The notes below the pieces were generated by a model that saw only the letters and a list, made by a program, of their open reading frames with translations, ran no database searches and had not been told where the DNA came from. This document shows, one piece after another, positions 1 through 6,158 of a stretch of DNA of 6,729 nucleotides. This DNA is from Xanthobacteraceae bacterium (GTDB lineage Bacteria > Pseudomonadota > Alphaproteobacteria > Rhizobiales > Xanthobacteraceae): NCBI GenBank assembly GCA_030037185.1, contig JASHRR010001490.1, forward strand, positions 1-6,729. The letters are read 5' to 3'. How positions within the stretch are numbered: position 1 is the stretch's first letter; each line of letters opens with the position of its first letter. The position numbers and the translations under genes were made by a program.

Positions 1-1094
1 ACGTCGGCGGCATTGAGCGCCGCCACGGTGTCGCCACCACCCGCGATCGACACCAGGTTGCCGGCCCGGGTCAGCTCCGCGGCGGCTTCGGCGACCGCAA
101 CCGTGCCGGTGTCGAACGGTTCCATCTCGAAGGCGCCGAGCGGGCCGTTCCAGACCAGCGTCTTCACGCGCGCCAGCACGGAAACGATGTGCTCCACAGT
201 GAGCGGACCGATGTCGAGGATCATCTCGTCGTTCGCCACGCCGCTGACAGGCGCCACGCGCGATGGCGCATGGGCCTTGAATTCCTTCGTCGCCACGGCG
301 TCGACCGGTAGCACGACTTCGCGGTTCTCGATTTTTGCCTTGCGCAGGATGTCGAGCGCCGCGTGGGCAAGGCCATGCTCGCACAACGATTTTCCGACCG
401 GCCGTCCCTGGGCCGTGAGGAAGGTGTTGGCCATGCCACCGCCGATGATCAGCGTGTCGACCTTGGCGAGGAGATTGCCGAGAAGCTCGAGCTTCGTTGA
501 CACCTTGGCACCGCCCACGATCGCAGCCACCGGCCGCTGCGGCGCCTCCAGCGCGGCGCTGATGGCCTGGAGCTCTGCCTCCATGCCGCGGCCTGCGTAG
601 GCGGGGAGTTTGTGGCCGAGGCCCTCGCTCGATGCATGGGCGCGGTGCGACACTGAAAAGGCGTCGTTGACCCAGATATCGCCGAGCGCCGCCAGGGCAT
701 CGACGAAGGCGGGATCGTTCTTTTCCTCGCCGCGGTGGAACCGCGTGTTTTCGAGGCACAGGATGTCGCCATCCTTCATCGCGCTCACGGCCGCCTCGGC
801 CACCGGGCCGATGCAGTCGTCGGCGAACGCGACAGGGCGGCCGACGACTTCGGCGAGCGCGGCAGCGACGGGCTTGAGCGAGTCCGCCGTGTTGCGCTCC
901 TTCGGACGGCCGAAATGGGACAGCAGAATCACCTTGCCACCCTTGTCGACGATTTCCAGGATGGTCGGCGCCGTCCGCTGCAGGCGCGTCAGGTCGGTAA
1001 CCTTTCCGCCTTCCACAGGAACGTTGAGGTCCGCTCGGACAAGCGCGCGCTTGCCCCGCAGATCGGCATTATCGAGGGTGCGAAACGGAGACAT
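1..1094 (-). CDS. pgk: Phosphoglycerate kinase, C-terminus cut by window edge
   Basis: Cytosolic enzyme that moves a phosphate between 1,3-bisphosphoglycerate and ADP (glycolysis), or runs in reverse in gluconeogenesis and the Calvin cycle. I translated it from the ATG at 1094; 364 full codons are visible with no stop or frameshift. Family signatures appear in order: RADLNVPV (residues 20-27, substrate binding), SHFGRP (59-64), [13 protein letters not shown] (115-127), [13 protein letters not shown] (143-155), [13 protein letters not shown] (193-205, with the lysine near the nucleotide), GGGMANTF (218-225), WNGPLGAFE (315-323) and the glycine-rich AGGGDT nucleotide loop (351-356). Bacterial PGKs are about 390-400 residues, so roughly 30 C-terminal residues lie outside the window. 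It sits 15 bases after the gap stop, and a TGAGGGG stretch overlapping that stop (11 bases before the ATG) can serve as ribosome binding site. That spacing implies co-transcription with gap. Identity is secure. Confidence 0.97.
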   Translation of the reverse strand, partial: MSPFRTLDNADLRGKRALVRADLNVPVEGGKVTDLTRLQRTAPTILEIVDKGGKVILLSHFGRPKERNTADSLKPVAAALAEVVGRPVAFADDCIGPVAEAAVSAMKDGDILCLENTRFHRGEEKNDPAFVDALAALGDIWVNDAFSVSHRAHASSEGLGHKLPAYAGRGMEAELQAISAALEAPQRPVAAIVGGAKVSTKLELLGNLLAKVDTLIIGGGMANTFLTAQGRPVGKSLCEHGLAHAALDILRKAKIENREVVLPVDAVATKEFKAHAPSRVAPVSGVANDEMILDIGPLTVEHIVSVLARVKTLVWNGPLGAFEMEPFDTGTVAVAEAAAELTRAGNLVSIAGGGDTVAALNAAD

Positions 1095-1109
1095 GGCAGC
1101 ACGAGCCCC

Positions 1110-2117
1110 TCAGATGAGTTTGCCCATGGCAACGGCGGTATCGATCATGCGGTTGGAAAAGCCCCATTCGTTGTCGTACCAGGACATTACGCGCACCAGC
1201 GTGCCCTCCATGACTTTCGTCTGATCCATGTGAAAAATGGATGAATGAGAGTCGTGATTGAAGTCGATCGAGACGTTGGGCCGCTCGGTGTAGCCGAGAA
1301 TACCCTTGAGCTGCTGCTCGGCCGCGCGCTTCACGGCAGCGTTAACCTCGTCCTTGGTCGTGTTACGCTTCGCCACAAACTTGAAGTCGATGACCGAGAC
1401 GTTGGGCGTCGGTACCCGGATGGCGACGCCATCGAGCTTGCCGTTGAGCTCGGGCAGCACTAGCCCCACCGCCTTGGCGGCGCCGGTGGATGTCGGGATC
1501 ATCGACACCGCAGCGGCGCGGGCGCGGTAGAGGTCCTTGTGCATCACATCGAGCGTGGGCTGGTCGTTGGTGTAGGCGTGGATCGTCGTCATGAAGCCCT
1601 TTTCGATGCCGATGGCGTCGTTCATAACCTTAGCGATGGGCACCAGGCAGTTCGTGGTGCACGAGCCGTTCGACACTACCACATCGTCATGCGTCAGCTT
1701 GTCATGGTTCACGCCGTAAACCACCGTGAGGTCGGCATGTTCAGCCGGCGCCGACACCAGGACCCGCTTGGCGCCCGCATCGAGATGCGCCCTGGCCTTT
1801 TCCTTGGAGGTGAAATGGCCGGTGCACTCGAGGGCTATATCCACGCCAAGCGCCTTCCATGGAAGCTCGGCCGGGTTCTTGATCGCCGTCACCTTGATCC
1901 GACCGGTGCCGCAATCAATCGTGTCGCCGTCGACTTTGACCTCGCCGGGAAAGCGCCCATGAACGGAGTCAAAACGCAGAAGGTGCGCATTCGTTTCGAC
2001 CGGCGCGAGATCGTTGATGGCGACGACCTCGATGTCCTTGCGGCCCGACTCCACGATGGCGCGCAGAATGTTGCGGCCGATGCGGCCGAATCCATTGATG
2101 GCGACACGAACAGACAT
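1110..2117 (-). CDS. gap: Glyceraldehyde-3-phosphate dehydrogenase, type I
   Basis: Cytosolic tetrameric enzyme that oxidises and phosphorylates glyceraldehyde-3-phosphate to 1,3-bisphosphoglycerate, the substrate of the next gene, pgk. The 335-residue protein is full length for the family. It starts with the Rossmann fold INGFGRIGR (residues 7-15). Asp36 lies at the end of the second strand, the residue usually linked to NAD preference. The active-site block SNGSCTTNC holds catalytic Cys153, and His180 is the expected base. Further signatures are [18 protein letters not shown] and the C-terminal [13 protein letters not shown]. Where NAD enzymes often have Leu-Pro and chloroplast NADPH enzymes Ala-Ser (before HKDLRRARAA), this protein has Val191-Met192, so cofactor preference is not certain. 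The ATG at 2117 is supported by AAGGAG seven bases upstream. It heads the operon with pgk. Alphaproteobacteria commonly have tkt upstream of gap; here it is missing. Confidence 0.98.
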   Translation of the reverse strand: MSVRVAINGFGRIGRNILRAIVESGRKDIEVVAINDLAPVETNAHLLRFDSVHGRFPGEVKVDGDTIDCGTGRIKVTAIKNPAELPWKALGVDIALECTGHFTSKEKARAHLDAGAKRVLVSAPAEHADLTVVYGVNHDKLTHDDVVVSNGSCTTNCLVPIAKVMNDAIGIEKGFMTTIHAYTNDQPTLDVMHKDLYRARAAAVSMIPTSTGAAKAVGLVLPELNGKLDGVAIRVPTPNVSVIDFKFVAKRNTTKDEVNAAVKRAAEQQLKGILGYTERPNVSIDFNHDSHSSIFHMDQTKVMEGTLVRVMSWYDNEWGFSNRMIDTAVAMGKLI

Positions 2118-2124
2118 TTTCCGG

Positions 2125-2130
2125 CTCCTT
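2125..2130 (-). promoter_or_regulatory. Ribosome binding site of gap
   Basis: On the minus strand AAGGAG lies seven bases before the ATG at 2117. It is close to the ideal Shine-Dalgarno sequence and settles the gap start against in-frame alternatives. Confidence 0.85.
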
Positions 2131-2274
2131 AAGGTGCAAAGCGCGGTTAGTTAGGCGGCGGGCCCCCGCCACATGGGCCGCATCTGGTTTATTTCAGCGG
2201 GCGTCGAATCCCAGCTGCGGTACCGTCTCAATTTTGCGGCGTTGAGAGGCAACCACGCGCGATTTTTAACGTTC

Positions 2275-2304
2275 ATTTCAGTTTTCAGCTTTGATTTTGC
2301 TCAA
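2275..2304 (-). promoter_or_regulatory. Weak candidate promoter for gap-pgk
   Basis: On the minus strand TTGAGC (2304-2299) and TGAAAT (2280-2275) are 18 bases apart, each matching four of six sigma-70 consensus positions. They lie in an AT-richer patch about 160 bases before the gap start. This is pattern matching only. I saw no convincing CbbR or other operator. A promoter must lie somewhere between 2118 and about 2400, since no gene leads into gap from upstream. Confidence 0.2.
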
Positions 2305-2866
2305 CTCACGGCCGCTTCGGCGACGCGCTTTGCCGCGATCCTGCTCCTTCATATGCTCCCAATCGCGATATGATGAGCTTGCCGTCAGGGTGCGGGATGG
2401 TCTAGCTCGGAGCCGGAGATGACCAACTCATCGGTCGTGGACAGAGGCGCGCTGTCTCCCGGGCGGCGCGGGGATGCCCTCGTCGTCGGCGCAATTGCCG
2501 TGCTCGCTTTGGCCTGCCGCCGATTGCGAATTGTCCTGGACCCGCGATGCCGGCATCGTTTCCCCATCCGCTGCCAGCTTGCTCGTGACCGAACTTACGA
2601 CTACTTTTCTCCTGCTGATGGGCTTTCGTGCCGGCCCGACCTGGCCGCTGCCTCGATCAGCGATCCTCTCGGCGTCCCCCCACAAATACCGTAACCTGAC
2701 GAACTGCCTGCATTATGTGCATCGATCGCTCCGCCAGTGATTCGCGTTGTACAGCCAAGGAATTACAGCTAATTCTCCAGTCAAGACGCCCGTCTCAAAA
2801 TACCGCAAACCCCACCCGCTCGAGTGTGATTTAGTCAAATTACATTCCATGGCGAAAAACGGAATC

Positions 2867-2881
2867 CTCGCGCATCGCGAG
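2867..2881. repeat. Short perfect hairpin
   Basis: The two arms CTCGCG and CGCGAG flank a three-base CAT loop. A looser outer pair ATCC (2864-2867) and GGAT (2886-2889 region) brackets it. No T-run follows on either strand, so a Rho-independent terminator is not supported. It may be chance in GC-rich DNA. Confidence 0.4.
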
Positions 2882-3265
2882 TATAGGATCAGTGTCAGGG
2901 AATCGATGTACTAGTCAACCTTGCTGCGCATGTTACACGGTCTCGACAAGGACCATGCTTTGTGTGCGCCTATCAAGCCGGACACTCAGAGTACCGAGTA
3001 TTCACTGACGATGATGTGGTGGCGTTCCTCAGAGTGGCTAGTGCTCCTTATATTCGTTTCCTGACTGACTTGGTCGGTTAGGCCCAAAGAGCTGCGGATG
3101 GATTGCGACGATGCCGGACTTCGAGATATCCAACACTACTCGGGTACACGATAGTTGCGCCACGCGCTCACATCGTCGACGTGACGGGGAACCGCGAGTT
3201 GTTCCGGCGGGTAGTTGATGTGGTGCATGACGTGGCACGCACATCAGATTTCGGGGCGGTCCGGC

Positions 3266-3427
3266 ATGAAACGCGAGACTTGCGTTGCCGTAATTGGAGC
3301 TGGACTTGGTGGCGGGACTGCAGCCGCTTGGTTGCAACGCGAGGGCTTCCCGGTACAGGTGTACGAACCCGGGCCGGCCGCGGAAAGACGTAGCTGTGCC
3401 GACCGCAAATGCAGTGGCCAAAGATAG
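3266..3427 (+). pseudogene. FAD-dependent monooxygenase, N-terminal fragment only
   Basis: The ATG at 3266 opens a reading frame whose first ~40 residues are the FAD-binding start of a group A flavoprotein monooxygenase (aromatic hydroxylase type, e.g. 6-hydroxynicotinate or salicylate hydroxylase-like). VAVIGAGLGGGTAAAWL (residues 7-23) contains the GxGxxG dinucleotide loop at Gly11, Gly13 and Gly16. VQVYE (30-34) places the acidic residue (Glu34) that normally binds the FAD ribose at the end of the second strand. Resemblance stops around residue 40 (about 3385); the frame then runs through unrelated sequence to a stop at 3425-3427. Full-length relatives are about 370-400 residues, so roughly 90% is missing and the product cannot be an active enzyme. 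The substrate cannot be deduced. The tail overlaps the start of the next remnant, which marks a junction between two unrelated pieces near 3385-3410. Confidence 0.75.
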
Positions 3428-3734
3428 CGCGCAGCTTCAGCCAAGAAGCGTTGGACACCCTGGTCAAGATGATGCGCAATGCCGAGCTGCCCGGCAACGT
3501 GCGCATCAAGGCTTGCGAGGCCGTGCTCACCGCGGCATCGGCTTGCCGGCAGTCGCGATCGACGCCACGGTGCATCGCGTGCTGGCGAAGCTCTGCGGGT
3601 GCACGATCGACGAGCTGCGGGCGATCGAGGCGCATGTCGCGGAGCACGCGATCGATCTGACGCCCGGGGCGGATATGGCTCTTCCTAGGCCATTGATACT
3701 CCGATGGCCGGCAGGATCTGGAAATCACCTCTGA
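3409..3734 (+). pseudogene. Small phage/plasmid-type hypothetical protein, frameshifted
   Basis: The frame from the ATG at 3409 gives FSQEALDTLVKMMRN, then PGNVRIKACEAVL. This matches the pattern of small helical proteins common on phages and plasmids, in which a line like 'eALdtLveiMrd...pasaRvkAAeaLLDRGyGkP' precedes the end of the domain. At 3528/3529 the match jumps to another frame, which continues as RGIGLPAVAIDATVHRVLAK and TIDELRAIEAHVAEHAID to a stop at 3732-3734. Adding one base (a G, giving GAC) between 3528 and 3529 rejoins the halves and restores the family's LDRGxGxP motif, so a one-base deletion is the simplest explanation. Without it, the first frame reads arginine/serine-rich nonsense to 3660. 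The repaired product would be about 109 residues. The family's function is unknown to me. It ends four bases from the end of the convergent DUF3396 remnant. Confidence 0.6.
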
Positions 3735-3738
3735 GGTC

Positions 3739-4732
3739 TCAATCGAAGCGGCGAATCCACTCGAGGGTTTCCTTGCGATCATCGAACGGGGTCGGCAAGT
3801 TGCGGAAAAGGCCCACACGGTAGGCCTCAAATCGAACGGGCTTGGTGAGACGGGCGACTTTCCGATAATCTTCCGGAATTTCTCCATCCTCCGAACTGCC
3901 AAGTTCCGGCTGCGCTCCCGCCTGGACGATGGTGCCGCCCCGATAATCCCAGAGCGGACAACTTTTGCCAAGCGCAGCGCGCATAAAGTCGCGCCCGCCC
4001 AGTTCCGCAATGATGGTCTCGCTGAGAATGGTGAGCCAGTTGATCGACCGGATCTTGTAGGGCATTTTCTGCCAATAGTCTGCTTCGACGCTGAAATTTG
4101 ACGAATACTCGTGATCCAGACCTGGGAATTTCTTGAGCAGGAACAAACTATCGGCCATGTAGCTGTCGCTGTCCGGATCGTTCCAAAGCAAAGACGGCCC
4201 TGCCGTGCCATGTACAGGCTCAAGAAGGTCGCACCAGTGGCTTCACCATCTCCCGAAATCGGTCGAATCCGTGCCGGGCAGCCCAAGAAAACGGCACGTG
4301 AGCCGCAAAGTGTGAATTGTGTTCACGCTGTTGAATCCAGACGCAGTATCCAGACGCCCTGGACAATGAAGGCTCCCGCGTGGTCGTGCCCTTCGGATAG
4401 CCGACCAACTGGACACCGAAATCTTCATTCTCGGGCAAGGAGGAGACCTCCTCCATGAAGGGTGGAAACTGACGGTCCACGATCCTTCGGAGCTGGTTGC
4501 CGCTGTTGGGTAGCCAGTGCGTCATATGCTCCGCGAACTTGTCGAAATAGGCGCGCAGCACTTCCACAAAGGCGCGGCTTTTTCCAGCGTATGGCCGTCC
4601 CGGAATTTCAGGCTAACCCGCAACCCGACGCGGGTGACCGGTCGCGAAATCTTTGGCGTGTAGATCGCAATATCATCAAGCGCTTCCCCCAGTGCCACCC
4701 AGGATCTTTCGTATAGCCTCATCATTTGACAT
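3739..4732 (-). pseudogene. DUF3396 type VI immunity (TsiV-like) protein, multiply frameshifted
   Basis: Three minus-strand segments in two frames join into one ~330-residue DUF3396 protein, a family known as immunity partners of type VI secretion nuclease effectors. The first part (to about 4585) reads RPVTRVGLRVSLKFRDGHT, a typical DUF3396 N-terminus. The middle part (about 4580-4223) reads VEVLRAYFDKFAEHMTHWL and continues through ASGYCVWIQQREHNSHFAAH. The last part (about 4221-3739) reads LLEPVHGTAGP, INWLTILSETIIAELGG, YRKVARLTKPVRFEAYR and ends WIRRFD, a familiar C-terminus. The breaks lie in GCC-GCG-rich sequence beside an A5 run near 4575-4583, and near 4222. The second shift returns to the first frame. 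The start is uncertain: the ATG at 4732 gives MSNDEAIRKILGGTG and would need one G removed from a G5 run (4686-4690); a frame from 4749 needs no such change but has a poorer N-terminus. No recognisable effector gene survives upstream. Confidence 0.8.
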
Positions 4733-4758
4733 GAGCGGTTTGCGATCAAGAAGCAGGT

Positions 4759-4775
4759 GATGTTGTAAAAACATC
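4759..4775. repeat. Short inverted repeat ahead of the DUF3396 remnant
   Basis: GATGTT and AACATC are perfect six-base arms around the five-base spacer GTAAA. They lie 27 bases before the ATG at 4732 on the minus strand. This could be a small operator or a chance palindrome; no T-run follows, so it is not a terminator. Confidence 0.3.
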
Positions 4776-5054
4776 CTTGATGATCCCAATCGCGCCCATC
4801 AATCTTTTTCCGCGCAACTTGCCCTCAACCTGGCGCGCCGAGTCGGGTTGAGTCTCCATGCCATCTCCCGCATGAGCCGAAGACGGCGAAGGCGGCGCAC
4901 TGATTGCCGGAACGCCTCGGCGCGGCAGGATCGATCGGCGCGCCGCTCCGGCAACCTCGGCCCCGCTGCCCGCATCGGTCAACTATGCCGCACCGCTGCA
5001 ACTCACATCGCAGAGTTTGATTCGGGAGAGGTATGGGGTTGGGAAGTACGAAAC

Positions 5055-5058
5055 GGAG
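5055..5058 (+). promoter_or_regulatory. Ribosome binding site of the octapeptide-repeat gene
   Basis: GGAG (within ACGGAG) lies seven bases before the ATG at 5066 and ten before the in-frame ATG at 5069. It favours these over the upstream in-frame start at 5033, which would put 11 extra residues before the signal peptide. Confidence 0.65.
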
Positions 5059-5065
5059 TGGCATC

Positions 5066-5758
5066 ATGATGCCTAAGATAGCGATTGGTGTGGCGGCGGC
5101 GGCCATGGCTGTGGGCTCGGCGCTTGGTGCGTCGGCCGATTACGGCAGTGGAAGCGTGGGCCATTATAAGAGCGGCATCGTCGGCAAGAGATCCGAGGGT
5201 GGAAAGCACGCCAACTGGGTGCCGGTGCACCGCGTCACCAAGTGGGTGCCGAAGACCTTTACGAAGATGACCTTGACGAGGATGGAGCCGAGGACCTTCA
5301 CCAGGGTGGAGCCGAGGACCTTCACCAGGATGGAGCCGAGGACCTTCACCAGGATGGAGCCGCGGACCGTCTCCAAGTGGGAGCGCTTCACGAAGTTGGA
5401 GCCGAGGACCTTCACCAGGATGGAGCCGCGGACCGTCTCCAGGATGGAGCCGCGGACCTTCACGAAGATGGTACCGCGGACCTTTACCAAGATGGAGCCG
5501 CGGACCTACACGAAGATGGAGCCGAGGACCTTCACGAAGATGGTACCGCGGACCTTTACGAAGATGGAGCCGCAGACCTACACGAAGATGGAGCCGAGGA
5601 CCGTCAGTAAATTGCAGCACTTCACCAAGCTGGAGCCGCGGACCTTAACCAGGCTGGAGCCGCGGACCTTCACCAAGTTGGAGCCGAGGAGCTTCACCAC
5701 GTGGAGGCCGAAGACCCTAACGAAGTACGAACCGGTCGGGCAGTACGGTAGGCGCTAA
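5066..5758 (+). CDS. Secreted basic octapeptide-repeat protein, function unknown
   Basis: I do not recognise this 230-residue protein as a named family. Residues 1-24 form a classic Sec signal peptide: Met-Met-Pro-Lys, a hydrophobic core IAIGVAAAAMAVGSALG, then Ala-Ser-Ala before Asp25 as the likely cleavage site, so export is expected. Residues 25-60 are a Gly/Ser/Lys-rich linker with one degenerate repeat (VPVHRVTKW). Residues 61-221 are 18 complete octads (consensus EPRTFTKM, variants VPRTFTKM, EPRTYTKM, EPRTVSKL) plus three shortened units. A nine-residue tail EPVGQYGRR ends the protein. There is no cysteine. Nearly every octad carries two basic residues against one or no acidic residue, so the mature protein is strongly cationic. 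The alternating Thr/aromatic/Thr/basic pattern with one proline per unit suggests extended beta structure, by inference. Its neighbours are a decayed region and non-coding repeats and give no functional clue. A surface, matrix or polyanion-binding role is possible but unproven. Confidence 0.82.
   Translation: MMPKIAIGVAAAAMAVGSALGASADYGSGSVGHYKSGIVGKRSEGGKHANWVPVHRVTKWVPKTFTKMTLTRMEPRTFTRVEPRTFTRMEPRTFTRMEPRTVSKWERFTKLEPRTFTRMEPRTVSRMEPRTFTKMVPRTFTKMEPRTYTKMEPRTFTKMVPRTFTKMEPQTYTKMEPRTVSKLQHFTKLEPRTLTRLEPRTFTKLEPRSFTTWRPKTLTKYEPVGQYGRR
5246..5728 (+). repeat. 24-base coding tandem repeat array
   Basis: Eighteen 24-base units (consensus GAGCCGAGGACCTTCACC then AGGATG or near variants) with three shortened units at 5270-5284 (15 bases), 5381-5398 (18) and 5615-5632 (18). 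Every length is a multiple of three, so frame is kept. Units at 5309, 5333 and 5399 are identical. The three-unit block 5447-5518 recurs at 5519-5590 with three differences in 72 bases. Both 18-base short units directly follow a unit encoding EPRTVSK plus W or L and both end in FTKL, which points to a larger ancestral unit. Confidence 0.95.
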
Positions 5759-6158
5759 CAGCAGCACCACCAACGATTAGTCGCTCACACCACAGGAAGA
5801 AAAAACATCGCACAGCGCCGCGGCACTCACTCCATCTGTCCACCGTCTCCGGTCTTGGCCATGGAGCCGGCTGGCCAGACAGAAGCCGCGGCGCTGTCGG
5901 CGGCGCGCGACGTCCTCGACCGCGGCCCCTTGCCCGCTTCCTCGAATGAATTAAATTCGGCGGACCTTGGATAGCTGGCGTGGTGACGCCATCGAGCGGC
6001 ACAGCGCCTAAGCGCCACAATAATAAGAGACAATCAGCGAACAGACGGACGAAATGACCCGCTCCGCTTGCACTCAGTGCGGACGGCAAACCGCTAACCT
6101 TTGATTTTACTGAGGTCATACCGCTGCCATCATTCTCGTTCTCTCGGTGACGCTTGCA
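5759..6158. other. Stretch with no convincing gene after the repeat-protein gene
   Basis: Open frames exist on the minus strand (6206-5694 and 6033-5827), but their products are arginine/alanine-rich without any domain or convincing start. The first also runs into the tail of the repeat-protein gene on the opposite strand. The stretch contains the 86-base structured inverted repeat (5812-5897) and a small palindrome GAATT-A-AATTC at 5948-5958. No T-run terminator was seen directly after the stop at 5758. Confidence 0.5.
5812..5897. repeat. Structured inverted repeat, candidate RNA hairpin
   Basis: The arms ACAGCGCCGCGGC (5812-5824) and GCCGCGGCGCTGT (5885-5897) are perfect 13-base reverse complements. 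Inside them TCTGTC (5835-5840) pairs with GACAGA (5878-5883), and TGGCCA (5856-5861) with TGGCCA (5872-5877), nested in the same order. The whole can fold into one long interrupted stem starting 54 bases after the stop of the repeat-protein gene. It may stabilise or end that transcript, or be a small repetitive element. No T-tract follows, so a standard terminator is not shown. Confidence 0.6.

Larger units (their letters stand above)
2133..3265. other. Stretch with no recognisable gene
   Basis: The first ~280 bases are the gap leader. Beyond about 2400 there are only short overlapping open frames on both strands (for example 2419-2694 plus, 2474-2740 plus and 2428-2685 minus), none resembling a known family. 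The frame from 2419 has GGAG six bases before its ATG and one hydrophobic patch (ALVVGAIAVLALAC), but the rest is arginine- and proline-rich and reads like a chance frame in GC-rich DNA. From 2750 to 3265 frames are short and the base composition is mixed. I saw no tRNA or other known RNA. The stretch most likely holds degraded sequence. Confidence 0.5.
4733..5065. other. Gap between divergent DUF3396 remnant and repeat-protein gene
   Basis: No gene is recognised. A minus-strand frame (4982-4746, 78 codons) ends just before the DUF3396 start, where the effector of an effector-immunity pair would be expected. It contains a stretch ending GAIGIIKDVFTTSPAS but no toxin motif, and a stop codon directly precedes it, so at most it is an eroded effector tail. 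The plus strand from about 5010 to 5065 must carry the leader of the repeat-protein gene; I saw no clear -35/-10 pair there. Confidence 0.4.

Noticed and set aside
13..1244. Long plus-strand open frames (13-600, 610-1224, 735-1244)
   Set aside because: They lie opposite pgk and the end of gap, whose products are unmistakable. The plus frames have no known domain and reflect GC-rich codon structure.
1539..2132. Plus-strand open frame of 197 codons
   Set aside because: Entirely antisense to the gap coding sequence, with no recognisable product.
2867..2881. Rho-independent terminator
   Set aside because: The stem is perfect, but no T-run follows on either strand and no gene ends nearby.
3168..4286. 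Minus-strand open frame of 372 codons
   Set aside because: It crosses the convergent end of two unrelated remnants, and its product is Arg/Ser-rich without any motif. The DUF3396 signal lies in other frames.
4746..4982. Type VI effector paired with the DUF3396 gene
   Set aside because: The 78-codon frame is in the right place but has no nuclease or PAAR-type motif and is preceded immediately by a stop; kept only as a possible eroded tail.
5003..5620. Minus-strand 205-codon frame with GPRLHPGE repeats
   Set aside because: Mirror image of the 24-base array. It lacks a signal peptide or good start, and unit differences fit the plus-strand frame better.
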